Part shown: piece after piece, positions 17,783-26,080 of the stretch
Numbering within the stretch: the stretch's first letter is position 1
How the letters are laid out: each line of letters begins with the position of its first letter
Origin: Palleniella muris
GTDB lineage: Bacteria > Bacteroidota > Bacteroidia > Bacteroidales > Bacteroidaceae
Assembly (NCBI RefSeq): GCF_004792655.1
Contig: NZ_SRZC01000005.1
Location: 99,424 to 163,423 of the forward strand
Reading direction: 5' to 3'
Length of the DNA stretch: 64,000 nucleotides
Notes under the pieces: generated by a model
Told to the model about the DNA's origin: nothing
What the model saw: the letters and a program-made list of their open reading frames with translations, nothing else
Databases searched by the model: none
Translations under genes and position numbers: made by a program

Positions 17783-18945
17783 TTCTTATCAGAGTTTATT
17801 TGTTTTGTCTCCACAAAATTCTTATTATAGAAATTCCTTTTTGCCTCGTAAGACTCTGCCGTTCCGAACAGCCAGTTCTGATATTCTTTTATGTTCTCCG
17901 ATGTGGTGATATATGTGTTGAACATCAGAACGAACCCGATAAACAACATGAACAGGCGACGGTTATTGACATAGTAGAAACATTTCACAAGATACCCACA
18001 CAATATCCAGAACGAGAAAGAGAACAGGATTCCAATGCGGTTACTCATTTCAGAGAACTCACTTGTCAGATATGAACCAAGGATGTATATCATCAAAGCA
18101 TTGATGAACATTTGATTGCTTCTTGACATTTCTGTCAGTCTGTCATAATAGAGGAACACCAGCAAGCATATTATGAAACGTTGGAGAAGGACAAAGCGTG
18201 AACTTGCAAACATTCCGAAATCGGAGTAGATTTCAATCTTTGCAGTGATAATTTCATTGCTGAAGCCTATCGCCTCAGCCAGTTTCAATATAAATGCTAT
18301 GTTTGAGAAAAGCACGGCATTGCCTATAAGTACGGCTGCAAAGAACACCCACTTGTTGACACGTCTGTTCAGAATGAAATACAGAGGTATATAGATGATG
18401 GAGGACAAGTGTATACCCATAGCAATACCACACATCAACAGATATTTCCAGAATTTCTTTTCTTCTATATAAGGCAAGGCGTTCAGAACAATGAACATTG
18501 CCATTGAGTTTCGCATGAGGTTTATTGAGATTTCAAAACCACTGAAAGCCACATACGTTGCCAGTGCAAAAAGCACGCTTATGCTATACCTGCTGAAAAA
18601 ACGAACAAGAAGGATTGTGTTTATAAGACTTGAGACAAATGCAAGAAAATAATAGTTGTCGACTATTGTCTTGCAAACCAACTCATAGACAAGCCATAAC
18701 GGCTCCGTATGCTTGAAATAGTTGTACGAAAGCAAATCACTCCAAGAGATGTTGCCAAACAAATGTGCGTATACAGTCCAATCATGCCAGATATATCCCC
18801 TGCATCCGAAGAATACAAGAAAAGAGACTATACCTAAACGGTTAATATTATGGAACAATGCCTTGTCTTCCTTCTTTTCGCTGGCAATCACTGCCAGAAC
18901 AAGAAGAAAGACAAGGAATATCATATATGGAATGGAGTATATCAT
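17779..18945 (-). CDS. EpsG-like O-antigen/capsule polymerase
   Basis: A polytopic membrane protein of 388 residues from ATG 18945 (MIYSIPYMIFLVFLLVLAVI). At least ten hydrophobic segments are visible. The GCRGYIWHDWTVYAHLF region after the second segment resembles the EpsG/Wzy family signature around RxxxxxDWxxY. Such proteins join repeat units at the periplasmic face after flipping. The longer frame start at 18987 is rejected because it would overlap the preceding gene by 28 bases and precede the first membrane segment with a polar stretch. Translation is coupled to the next gene by a 4-base overlap. Confidence 0.85.
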   Translation of the reverse strand: MIYSIPYMIFLVFLLVLAVIASEKKEDKALFHNINRLGIVSFLVFFGCRGYIWHDWTVYAHLFGNISWSDLLSYNYFKHTEPLWLVYELVCKTIVDNYYFLAFVSSLINTILLVRFFSRYSISVLFALATYVAFSGFEISINLMRNSMAMFIVLNALPYIEEKKFWKYLLMCGIAMGIHLSSIIYIPLYFILNRRVNKWVFFAAVLIGNAVLFSNIAFILKLAEAIGFSNEIITAKIEIYSDFGMFASSRFVLLQRFIICLLVFLYYDRLTEMSRSNQMFINALMIYILGSYLTSEFSEMSNRIGILFSFSFWILCGYLVKCFYYVNNRRLFMLFIGFVLMFNTYITTSENIKEYQNWLFGTAESYEAKRNFYNKNFVETKQINSDKK

Positions 18946-18959
18946 TGTATTCAATTGCT

Positions 18960-20240
18960 TTATGTGAACCAACTCCAGCCATGACATTTATAGCCAAGGT
19001 TCTTCGGACGGTCTCCAATCTTTTTTGCAGGCATTCCGCCGACAATCTCGTAGTCGCCGACATCTTTTGTCACCACAGCACCGGCAGCCACCACAGCACC
19101 ACGTCCTATGGTAACTCCCTGAAGAATGGTGCAGCCAACACCGAGCCATGCATAGTCCTTGATGACTATGGGCTTGAAAATCCCTATAAAGTCCGGGGAC
19201 ATGGCATCATGCCCTCCGGTAACAATGCTTACATTATGCGAGACGGAGACATTGTCCCCAATAGTTATCTTGCCACGCGCGTCGATGAGACATCCTCTGT
19301 TTATGTGGCTGTATTCTCCCATTTCAAGGAAATTGGCGTTCATAATATAGCATTTCCTCATGATGAACGCCCCTTTACCAAGTCTCACCTTGCCAAGTCT
19401 CAGTAACGGACGGCGCAATGTCCAGAATGGGATATGCGGACAGATGCTGTTGATGACAAACTCAAGTACAAAACTGTAAGCGAAGGCTGTGACAGAACTG
19501 TTTGCTTTCATAATGTTGAACATCTGTATAAGCATGAACATCAGTTTCTTCAAGTGTATCCCGCCACCGGAAGTAATCTTGTAGTTGTACCAAAGATTAT
19601 TGTATGGCCTGTTCGACACACCTTCGAGGAGATACTCCTCAAGGAACACATCGGCTTTCCGGAACGTATAGCCGTCCTTGTACAGACGATGAAGCATCTC
19701 CCAGTCAAGTGAGTACTTTAACGATTTCTTCTTTGAGACATCATAAAGATATTTCTTGTGCACAGATGCCTTTATCAGAGAAGAACCATGCCGGAATGTC
19801 GGAATATAGTCCAGACGCGATGGGTCATCGTCCGCAAAACGGTTGTATTTGAATTTCGGATGCACCTCGATACTGTTGCAGAAGATGACATCTGCATCCT
19901 TGTCTCCAGCTTCCATTATCACATCCTCAAGAGATGTAGCCGACGCATATACGTCACCACTGTTAAGAATGTTTATCCAGTCACCGGTGCAATGCCCTAT
20001 GCCTTTGTTCATTGCCTCATAGATGCCTCCGTCAGGTTCTGAGCACCAGAAAGCAAGCCTGTCGGCATACTCACGGATGATGTCTGCCGTTCCATCGGAG
20101 GAGCCTCCGTCGATGACAATATACTCCTTCTCCGCCCATGTCTGCGAGAAGAAGCTCTCCATTGTCTTGCGGATGTTCCTGACATCGTTGTAGACAACGG
20201 TTATGACGCTTATCTTATGATGAATGTTTACTTGTTCCAT
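18960..20240 (-). CDS. Bifunctional protein: GT2 glycosyltransferase fused to a hexapeptide acyltransferase
   Basis: From ATG 20240 (MEQVNIHHKISVITVVYND) the protein has 426 residues. Residues 10-240 form a GT2 domain: EYIVIDGGSSDGTADII, FWCSEPDGGIYEAMNKGIG and WINILNSGDVY. Residues 275-426 form a left-handed beta-helix acyltransferase of the CatB/WbbJ kind: GCLIDARGKITIGDNVSVSH, the catalytic histidine in IVTGGHDAMSP, and GVGCTILQGVTIGRGAVVAAG followed by GGMPAKKIG. One open frame covers both halves, so a single polypeptide may add a sugar and then acetylate it. The open frame upstream of 20240 (to 20495) lies inside the flippase gene and is rejected. The start overlaps the flippase stop by 13 bases. 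Confidence 0.88.
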   Translation of the reverse strand: MEQVNIHHKISVITVVYNDVRNIRKTMESFFSQTWAEKEYIVIDGGSSDGTADIIREYADRLAFWCSEPDGGIYEAMNKGIGHCTGDWINILNSGDVYASATSLEDVIMEAGDKDADVIFCNSIEVHPKFKYNRFADDDPSRLDYIPTFRHGSSLIKASVHKKYLYDVSKKKSLKYSLDWEMLHRLYKDGYTFRKADVFLEEYLLEGVSNRPYNNLWYNYKITSGGGIHLKKLMFMLIQMFNIMKANSSVTAFAYSFVLEFVINSICPHIPFWTLRRPLLRLGKVRLGKGAFIMRKCYIMNANFLEMGEYSHINRGCLIDARGKITIGDNVSVSHNVSIVTGGHDAMSPDFIGIFKPIVIKDYAWLGVGCTILQGVTIGRGAVVAAGAVVTKDVGDYEIVGGMPAKKIGDRPKNLGYKCHGWSWFT

Positions 20241-21586
20241 ATTCCCTTTGCCCTTTTTGTAATAAGCAACCTTGCCTGGTATGCATACAGGCATCCTTCT
20301 ATAATAAAGACAGCTGCCATGGACAATGAAATGCCAATAACTCCATATTTTCCTGTGACAGTTGTTATAGCAACAAGGTATATGACTGTCAGAAGGATAG
20401 AAGACACTATCTGAATCCGTATTTTGTTGAACCCGTTCAAAAGATATGATGAGCAGTTCGTGAAATTGAACGAGCAGACATACAACAAGACACATACAGA
20501 CACCTCAAACGGAATTGTCACTGTACTGCCAACCCATTTCCTGAAGAAAAAGTCACTGACAGAAAGGAGGAGAAGACCTGCGATCACGCTCATCATCAGC
20601 ATCCTTGCCGACCTTCTGTAAGCCCGGCTTATCCATTCATAGTCATTCTTGACCAAAGCGTCGGTATACGCGTTCCAGAGCGGTGACAATATTATGGTAT
20701 ATGCTATTATCAAGAGATTGAACAGTTTGAAGCTGATATTGTAAATCGTGACTTGCTCTGGACCGCAGTAATGTGAGATGAATACATTGGCTCCTCCGAA
20801 GACAACAAGACAACTGGTAATCTGGATAGTGAAAAATCCCAGTCCTTTGCCTACTACTTTCTTCACAACATCGGTGTTCACACTATTGAATCTCGGCTTC
20901 AGATATGGATGCTTGCGTAGTAGTGGGACAGCCGCCATACAAAAAGCCAATGCTGGTATTCCTGTAAAAGCAGCAACGACATAGGCAAGATTGCTTTCTG
21001 TCGTCTTTGTAAGGATAAATACAGCTATCACAGACAGTACATTTCCAATGAATATGATAAAATCATTCACAACATACTGCTGCATCGCAATGTATGCCAT
21101 TCCGATGTTTTTGGCGACAAACTGTATCAGTGTGAAGAAAACAGCCATGGAAAAAATCATTACCAGTTCCCTATTTCCTACACTTTTGATGTTCAGCAGA
21201 GTGTTTATGTCAATAATGTGTACAAGTGGAATAATGACAATGGCAATGAGGAAGGCAAGTCCTGTCAGGATGAACATAGCAGTGCTGAAGTACGAGCGTG
21301 CCATTTCCTTGTTCCCTGCCGACAAAGCCTCTGCCATATAGTTTCTCATTCCATTGCCTAACCCTATATCAAAAAAAGAAAAACTGTAGAGAACGGAGGT
21401 CATAGCCATCCATACTCCGTAATTCTCTGTGTCAAGATAATCCAGCGTTATTGGCACCATTATCAACGAACAGGCAAGTAGGCAAACTCTCATCACTGCT
21501 GTTGCCACAGTGTTTTTTGCAACATTCAATGTTCGCCCATCAACAGATGACAGCCGTTTTGTTATCTTGTTATGAATTATTCCCAC
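20228..21586 (-). CDS. Wzx-type polysaccharide flippase (MATE-like)
   Basis: A 452-residue membrane protein with about 12-14 hydrophobic helices, from VATAVMRVCLLACSLIMVPI to VIGISLSMAAVFIIEGCLYA. It fits the PST/Wzx exporters, which move undecaprenyl-linked repeat units across the inner membrane. LDTENYGVWMAMTSVLYSFSFFDIGLGNGMRN is the typical N-terminal feature of this group (shown as separate parts: LDTENYGVWMAM and FDIGLGNGMRN). It is the second gene of the operon, after Wzz, separated by 10 bases. Confidence 0.88.
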   Translation of the reverse strand: MGIIHNKITKRLSSVDGRTLNVAKNTVATAVMRVCLLACSLIMVPITLDYLDTENYGVWMAMTSVLYSFSFFDIGLGNGMRNYMAEALSAGNKEMARSYFSTAMFILTGLAFLIAIVIIPLVHIIDINTLLNIKSVGNRELVMIFSMAVFFTLIQFVAKNIGMAYIAMQQYVVNDFIIFIGNVLSVIAVFILTKTTESNLAYVVAAFTGIPALAFCMAAVPLLRKHPYLKPRFNSVNTDVVKKVVGKGLGFFTIQITSCLVVFGGANVFISHYCGPEQVTIYNISFKLFNLLIIAYTIILSPLWNAYTDALVKNDYEWISRAYRRSARMLMMSVIAGLLLLSVSDFFFRKWVGSTVTIPFEVSVCVLLYVCSFNFTNCSSYLLNGFNKIRIQIVSSILLTVIYLVAITTVTGKYGVIGISLSMAAVFIIEGCLYAYQARLLITKRAKGIWNK

Positions 21587-21596
21587 TGCAAAACAC

Positions 21597-22661
21597 CTAT
21601 TTTTTCCTATTATTTATCAAATCTTTTATAAACAGCACCCACGCAGCATCCACCATGACAGCAAAAAACATAGTCAGGATGAGTATCATCATTCTTGACA
21701 TGCTTGACGGCTTATGTGGCATCTTTGCCGACTCGATGATAGTATATGCCGGAGTACGAGCTTGTATCTTCGCTTTAGCGGAGTTCATTTGCAGGGACAT
21801 TTGGTTCATCATGGTGAAAGCCGCCTGCATCTCATTCTCCAATTCATCACGCTTTGTAATGTATGCCTCGAGCAGCATATCCTGGTTGGCATCACAATAA
21901 GCAGCATAGGCATCCTGTGCTTTCTGGTATTTTGCCTTTGCCTCTGTATGCAGCTTTGTGTAATATTCGAGGTCGTTGCGTGCCTTCTTCGTGCGGTAGG
22001 CTGTGATATAGTTCTGGAGACGCTGCTGTAAAGTGTCAGCCATGATTGCCGCTGTCAAAGGATCCTGGTCGGTGACGGTGATTGTTATTACACTGGTCTT
22101 CTTGTCTACCGTGCATCCGATGCTCAGTGAAATGGCTTTGCACATTTCCTCATCTAATCTTGAAACCCTGAACGGATCAGCTTTACCACCACCCTTACCT
22201 ACACTTTCCTTGGGTTTCAGCGCCTCTACAAGCCATATTTTCGGATATTGCCAGAAAGGAATCTTCGTGTCTCTCGTAAGATGTTCAAAATATGTACGTT
22301 CCGTATCGTCATTCTTGGTTCTGACAGGAACATTGAACAATGTATATATGAAATCGTTGGAAGTAAGTATCTCCGGATAGATTTCAGGATAGATGGCATC
22401 CATGCTCTTTGTTCCTTTACCGATGTCTATTCCGAATGATGACGCCATGTCAGCAAGGTTGCTTGACAGCCCTATGCCTCCGGCGGATACCTCCGGTGCC
22501 AAGATTACACTCGACGTATAAGACCTTGGTGACGAGAACGCTATAATCAATCCCAATACCGCTCCTGCAATGATTGCTATCGTCAGCGATTTACGGTCTT
22601 TCAGCACTTTTGTTGCCAGTGCAATGAGGTCTATTTCTTTTATATTAGCTTTTTCTTCCAT
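21597..22661 (-). CDS. Wzz-type polysaccharide chain-length determinant
   Basis: A 354-residue inner-membrane protein with two membrane helices that frame a large periplasmic domain: LTIAIIAGAVLGLIIAFSSP near residue 35 and MMILILTMFFAVMVDAAWVL near 335. The second helix follows the proline-rich ESAKMPHKPSSMSR motif typical of Wzz proteins. The middle is coiled-coil rich (YYTKLHTEAKAKYQKAQDAY, ENEMQAAF). There is no cytoplasmic kinase domain after the second helix. It sets the modal length of the polymer and opens the capsule operon. No initiating sugar-phosphate transferase gene lies next to it. Confidence 0.9.
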   Translation of the reverse strand: MEEKANIKEIDLIALATKVLKDRKSLTIAIIAGAVLGLIIAFSSPRSYTSSVILAPEVSAGGIGLSSNLADMASSFGIDIGKGTKSMDAIYPEIYPEILTSNDFIYTLFNVPVRTKNDDTERTYFEHLTRDTKIPFWQYPKIWLVEALKPKESVGKGGGKADPFRVSRLDEEMCKAISLSIGCTVDKKTSVITITVTDQDPLTAAIMADTLQQRLQNYITAYRTKKARNDLEYYTKLHTEAKAKYQKAQDAYAAYCDANQDMLLEAYITKRDELENEMQAAFTMMNQMSLQMNSAKAKIQARTPAYTIIESAKMPHKPSSMSRMMILILTMFFAVMVDAAWVLFIKDLINNRKK

Positions 22662-22707
22662 GTTTTTGTATTTGACTTTATGCTTTTAATTTATCGGCAA
22701 GTGTATT

Positions 22708-22770
22708 TTATTTATGTCCCCACAAAGTTCTTCCGACATTGTCGATGTGTTCTTTGAGTGCAGGTGTCAT
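22708..22770 (-). pseudogene. 3' remnant of a MNT nucleotidyltransferase gene
   Basis: The minus-strand frame reads MTPALKEHIDNVGRTLWGHK and stops at 22708. This corresponds to the C-terminus of the complete MNT protein at 23836-24129 (NHALQEHIGNVGITL). At DNA level 29 of 31 bases agree over the shared core beginning TTCCGACATTG. Nothing of the catalytic domain remains. The intact and remnant 3' ends flank the DUF3990/DUF3791 module as direct repeats. Confidence 0.7.
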
Positions 22771-22805
22771 GGTGGGGAATAACCTCAAAGAAGGATAGCA
22801 TGTTA

Positions 22806-23291
22806 TTATTTTGCATCTATAGGTTTCAACAGTGCTGTTGCTTTTTCTGTTCCGAAGAAATACTGGGTCGTCACACCCTTCATGTATTTCAGTTTGTTCA
22901 AGAATGTGTTGATGTCAATATCATGCTCCATAAAACGTCGAATCTGTAAACCTACACGGTCATTGGCTATCGGACCTATGACTATATCATAATCATGAGC
23001 AGGCATTGGTGATGTGCTACTCCTGTTTGCAAACACGAATTCTGCCCATTCTTGCGAATATCCTTCAAAGCGTTTTACTTTTAGTTCATTGGAATCAAAC
23101 AGTTTCTCATCGAAAGAGTATGACAATATCGTTTGTTCTCCTCCGAGTTGGTTTACTTTTGTTATAGCCATAACTTCCGCCTGCTTGTAGTCAGCAGACA
23201 AATAGAACCCTTTGCCGAAATCTTTGCCCTGTTTTGACTTGCTTAGGTCTATTTCTTTGAAACGCATGTTTGTTCCATGATATAATTCCAT
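22806..23291 (-). CDS. DUF3990 protein, ADP-ribosyltransferase-like
   Basis: A 161-residue soluble protein of the DUF3990 family. It begins MELYHGTNMRFKEIDLSKS and continues GKDFGKGFYLSADYKQAEVMA. The Y-H-G-T and G-x-G-F-Y-L-S pair resembles the NAD-binding motifs of the H-Y-E class of ADP-ribosyltransferases. Later stretches include WAEFVFANR and HDYDIVIGPIANDRVG. Family members occur in Bacteroidetes next to small DUF3791 genes, as here, and a toxin-like role has been suspected on context; no activity is shown by the sequence alone. It is the last gene of a three-gene unit, 15 bases after the 76-residue gene. Confidence 0.85.
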   Translation of the reverse strand: MELYHGTNMRFKEIDLSKSKQGKDFGKGFYLSADYKQAEVMAITKVNQLGGEQTILSYSFDEKLFDSNELKVKRFEGYSQEWAEFVFANRSSTSPMPAHDYDIVIGPIANDRVGLQIRRFMEHDIDINTFLNKLKYMKGVTTQYFFGTEKATALLKPIDAK

Positions 23292-23306
23292 CGTATGCTG
23301 TGTGTG

Positions 23307-23537
23307 TTAAGCCATCCTGGCTGTCGTTATTTCATTGTCTAAGAAACTGTATATGTATTGAGAGCTTTGATGGTAAAGTCCCGTGGCAGGCATTTTCAGA
23401 GCCTTTAGTGTGTCTGATGTGTAAAGTGTGCGCAAAGCTTCTTTGACAGTCATCTGCCTTTTTTCCACAAGCATCTCTGTCAAATCCCTCATGGCGCACT
23501 CTATCATATATTTGAGTTCTTTGTCTGTGATGTTCAT
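23307..23537 (-). CDS. Small protein of the DUF3990 module
   Basis: A 76-residue protein: DKELKYMIECAMRDLTEML, a helix, then EALRTLYTSDTLKALKMP and TGLYHQSSQYIYSFLDNEI. The YTSDT..K and TGLYxQSxxYxYSFL pattern is familiar from small Bacteroidetes proteins encoded beside DUF3990 genes, but I cannot give a domain name. It has no signal peptide. It starts 3 bases after the stop of the DUF3791 gene and ends 15 bases before DUF3990, so the three are probably co-transcribed. It may be an antitoxin or immunity partner; that is inference. Confidence 0.7.
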   Translation of the reverse strand: MNITDKELKYMIECAMRDLTEMLVEKRQMTVKEALRTLYTSDTLKALKMPATGLYHQSSQYIYSFLDNEITTARMA

Positions 23538-23540
23538 ACT

Positions 23541-23807
23541 TCAAATCTTTCTTAGCTGTTCGTAATTCTTGATGTCGTTGGGTTGCAGTTCTCCGCCATT
23601 CCTCCGGCAGACAGTTCCGACTGCCTCGACCATATCGAAGAAACTTTGTGTGTGGACTGCTTCGTAATTGTCAAGGATGAAGTCCAATCCTTCGAAGCGA
23701 TCCATATAGCGGAATGCCTGTTCGTCCGTGAGTCCGTGTGCCTTGGCAAACTCATTTGTCAGGGCTATTGTGTACTCTGCCATGTCTCTGACTTTGTTTC
23801 TGTCCAT
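23541..23807 (-). CDS. DUF3791-like small protein
   Basis: An 88-residue soluble helical protein: VRDMAEYTIALTNEFAKAHG, LTDEQAFRYMDRFEGLDFIL and DNYEAVHTQSFFDMVEAVG. The last part matches the Y-x-x-x-H-T feature of DUF3791 proteins, which accompany DUF3990 genes in many Bacteroidetes. It is the first gene of the three-gene unit and begins 28 bases after the stop of the MNT gene. The small size and the pairing suggest a partner that controls the DUF3990 protein, without direct proof. Confidence 0.75.
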   Translation of the reverse strand: MDRNKVRDMAEYTIALTNEFAKAHGLTDEQAFRYMDRFEGLDFILDNYEAVHTQSFFDMVEAVGTVCRRNGGELQPNDIKNYEQLRKI

Positions 23808-23835
23808 AATTTATCTTCTGCGTTTTACTGGTCAT

Positions 23836-24129
23836 TCACAATGTGATTCCGACATTGCCGATGTGTTCTTGGAGTGCATGGTTCTTTATCGTATCATAAT
23901 GGAGCACATCCACAAAGAATGGGAGCGTGCTTTCCTCTAATTCTGAACATAGATGCATGATTGTGTCCAATGAAACATGTGCGCCCTTTATTGCGATGTC
24001 TATGTCCGAGCCTTGTTTGGCGCAGCCCTTTGCCCTTGAACAGAAAAGCACGATGCTTTCTATCTCAGGATAATGTCTGCACAATGTTTTCAAGATATTT
24101 ACATGCAGTTCCGACAGTCCGGTGCTCAT
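23836..24129 (-). CDS. MNT-type nucleotidyltransferase (antitoxin-like)
   Basis: A 97-residue minimal nucleotidyltransferase: IESIVLFCSRAKGCAKQGSD followed by IDIAIKG, then FVDVLHYDTIKNHALQEHIG. The catalytic GSx(9-10)DxD motif is altered: the glycine before serine is a cysteine (FCSRAKG), while both aspartates of SDIDI remain. MNT proteins usually pair with HEPN toxins. Its ATG overlaps the TGA of a 32-codon remnant (24126-24224), as in coupled HEPN-MNT operons, but the partner gene is almost gone. A second 3' fragment of a MNT gene lies at 22708-22770. Confidence 0.85.
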   Translation of the reverse strand: MSTGLSELHVNILKTLCRHYPEIESIVLFCSRAKGCAKQGSDIDIAIKGAHVSLDTIMHLCSELEESTLPFFVDVLHYDTIKNHALQEHIGNVGITL

Positions 24130-24224
24130 AGCCTTTTTGTGAAATCGTTGTACATTTTTTCCAGCATCGGTGATAGAGGGATTTTATTTCCCGGACTATC
24201 TCTTCTGTCATATTTTTGTATCGC
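24126..24224 (-). pseudogene. Short 3' remnant of the MNT partner gene
   Basis: An open stretch in the frame ending at TGA 24126 reads DRRDSPGNKIPLSPMLEK then MYNDFTKRL. Its stop overlaps the ATG of the MNT gene in an ATGA arrangement, which is usual for co-translated pairs. The frame begins only after the stop of the upstream ATPase gene and has no start codon before PMLEK. This suggests the 3' end of a deleted partner gene, possibly HEPN-type, but 32 codons are too few to identify it. Confidence 0.5.
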
Positions 24225-25781
24225 TCACACTTCCTCCACCTTCCAGTCCGTTATGCCACGTTCCCTGGTGCTGAAGTTTATCCCTATCTTCACTGTCGGC
24301 AGGCTGAGGAGGGAGAAGCGTTCCGCATAGTTTTTCAGTTCTATCTGGCACATGGCTTCGCCGGCTGACTTGTCAAGTTTTGTCTCGATAAGGTACAGCT
24401 TGCCCCACAGCACCATGACAAGACCCACACGTCCGTCACTGGTATGGACCTCAACATCGCCGTAGGCTCCGAAGAGGGAGAACACGACATAAAGCATCTG
24501 CTGCCAGTGTCCCTCATGGTCGATATCGTTGCAGTAAGGGACTGTCTTGAAGAATTTCTGCAATAGGCAAAGAGCACCTTCTATATTTCCTTCCAAGAAC
24601 ATTTCCGCCAATTCTCCGATTACGGTTGTCGGCAGTTCGGCATTTATGTAATTGGGTATCAAGGCTTTCATAAGCCCAGTGCGAACCTCCTTGTTTGGTA
24701 TACTCAACGTATATATCTTAGACAATGGCGAATAACCTTTTATCGTCATGTAGCCACTTTGGTAAAGCAGTGGCATAATGGAACGCATCGTTTCCACCGG
24801 CACATCAAAATTATCAGCGGTGGCCTTGCATATTCCGCCAATTTCTGACGGCAGTGTTTTGTATTTGCGCATCATCTCGATGAGATATGTTGATGTTCCT
24901 GACGCAAACCAATAGCTGCCAGTCTCCATACGCTCAAAGCAGTTGAGCAGACTGTATGGGTTGAAGATGTCCGGCGATTGCGGAGAGAAATGATAACCGT
25001 CATAATTCTCCGTCAGCTCTTTGACTGCCTCTTCGCGGGTGAGACTGTTATGCTCTGCAAAGAGGTCTATGTCTTCACTCATTGCGGTAAGGAGTTCTTC
25101 TTTTGTTATTCCGCAGATTCCTGCATACTTGTCCCACATGGAGACATTGGTGATGTTGTTCAGTTCCGAGAATATGCTCAGTTGAGAGAATTTCGTGATG
25201 CCGGTGAAGAAGACAAAGCGCAGGTATGGGTCGCTGGCTTTCAATGGGCTGTAGAAGTTACGCATGATATGGCGCAGGTTCTTCAGCCGGTCGCCCTCAT
25301 GGGCTACATCAAGGAGCGGAGCGTCATACTCATCTATGATGACCACCACCTGGCTGCCCGTATGCTCGTAAGTGTGCTTCATGAGGCGGGCAAAACGGTT
25401 GCCGCTTCCAATGACATTGTCATCACAGCAATACTTCCTCTCATACTCTTCCACCTGAAGGCAGAGGTAATATTCCAGTTCCTGCTCATTGAGGTGCTTT
25501 GCCTTGCTCATGTCGAAATGCAGAACAGGGTGCTTCTTCCACTCCTTTTCAAGATTCTCTATGGCAAGCCCCTTGAACAAATCCTTCCTGCCCTCAAAAT
25601 AGCAGTGCATGGTACTGGCAAGGAGCGATTTGCCGAACCTACGGGGACGACCGAGGAATACGTACTGGGAATTGCCATGAGCCAAATTGTAAATCAACTC
25701 GGTCTTGTCTATATACAAGAAATTGTCAGAACGTATCTTGTCAAATGTCTGTATTCCTATCGGATATTTGTGCTTTGCCAT
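24225..25781 (-). CDS. AAA-ATPase-like protein with C-terminal PD-(D/E)XK nuclease domain
   Basis: A 518-residue protein of the PF09820/DUF1703 type, abundant and variable in Bacteroidetes. The N-terminal ATPase starts KYPIGIQTFDKIRSDNFLYI and has a modified Walker A (FLGRPRRFGKSLLAST) and Walker B (VVVIIDEYDAPLLD). The C-terminal part carries a PD-(D/E)XK-like core (GDVEVHTSDGRVGLVMVL, LYLIETKLDKSAGEAMCQI). These proteins are often called transposase-like or phage-defence candidates, without established function. Its promoter is one of the best in the window (25951-25982). It belongs to the accessory island rather than the capsule operon. Confidence 0.9.
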   Translation of the reverse strand: MAKHKYPIGIQTFDKIRSDNFLYIDKTELIYNLAHGNSQYVFLGRPRRFGKSLLASTMHCYFEGRKDLFKGLAIENLEKEWKKHPVLHFDMSKAKHLNEQELEYYLCLQVEEYERKYCCDDNVIGSGNRFARLMKHTYEHTGSQVVVIIDEYDAPLLDVAHEGDRLKNLRHIMRNFYSPLKASDPYLRFVFFTGITKFSQLSIFSELNNITNVSMWDKYAGICGITKEELLTAMSEDIDLFAEHNSLTREEAVKELTENYDGYHFSPQSPDIFNPYSLLNCFERMETGSYWFASGTSTYLIEMMRKYKTLPSEIGGICKATADNFDVPVETMRSIMPLLYQSGYMTIKGYSPLSKIYTLSIPNKEVRTGLMKALIPNYINAELPTTVIGELAEMFLEGNIEGALCLLQKFFKTVPYCNDIDHEGHWQQMLYVVFSLFGAYGDVEVHTSDGRVGLVMVLWGKLYLIETKLDKSAGEAMCQIELKNYAERFSLLSLPTVKIGINFSTRERGITDWKVEEV

Positions 25782-25950
25782 ATTGCCTCCGCTTTTATTA
25801 TGTTCTTAAATATATCCAGTTATCATACATGGTATATGCAACTCACGCTTCCACTCCTTATGTTATATTAACGCCTTGTTCTCATTAATATTGTGGAAAC
25901 ATGGCTCTAATCTGTATTACATCAGGCTCATGATTCCACAAATAATATGG

Positions 25951-25982
25951 CAAAGATACGTTTTTTTCTTCATATTGCCAAA
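25951..25982 (-). promoter_or_regulatory. Consensus promoter of the AAA/PD-(D/E)XK gene, with leader inverted repeat
   Basis: On the minus strand TTTG (25982-25979) and TATCTTTG (25958-25951) are 20 bases apart, an exact Bacteroidetes -33/-7 pair. The leader of about 160 bases holds an imperfect 18-bp inverted repeat, TTGTGGAATCATGAGCCT against its partner near 25889-25906. The rest of 25782-26080 shows no gene. Confidence 0.65.
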
Positions 25983-26080
25983 TGGTTATGGCATTTTTGT
26001 TCCTGTTTCTTATAATTTCAATAATTGATGTTATGGTAATTGCTGTTATAGACCGTAAACATTGACAGGAAAGAACTCCA

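Noticed and set aside
20241..20495. An 85-residue N-terminal extension of the GT2-acyltransferase fusion
   Set aside because: This frame lies inside the flippase gene, is cysteine- and histidine-rich without domain character, and precedes a good start at 20240.
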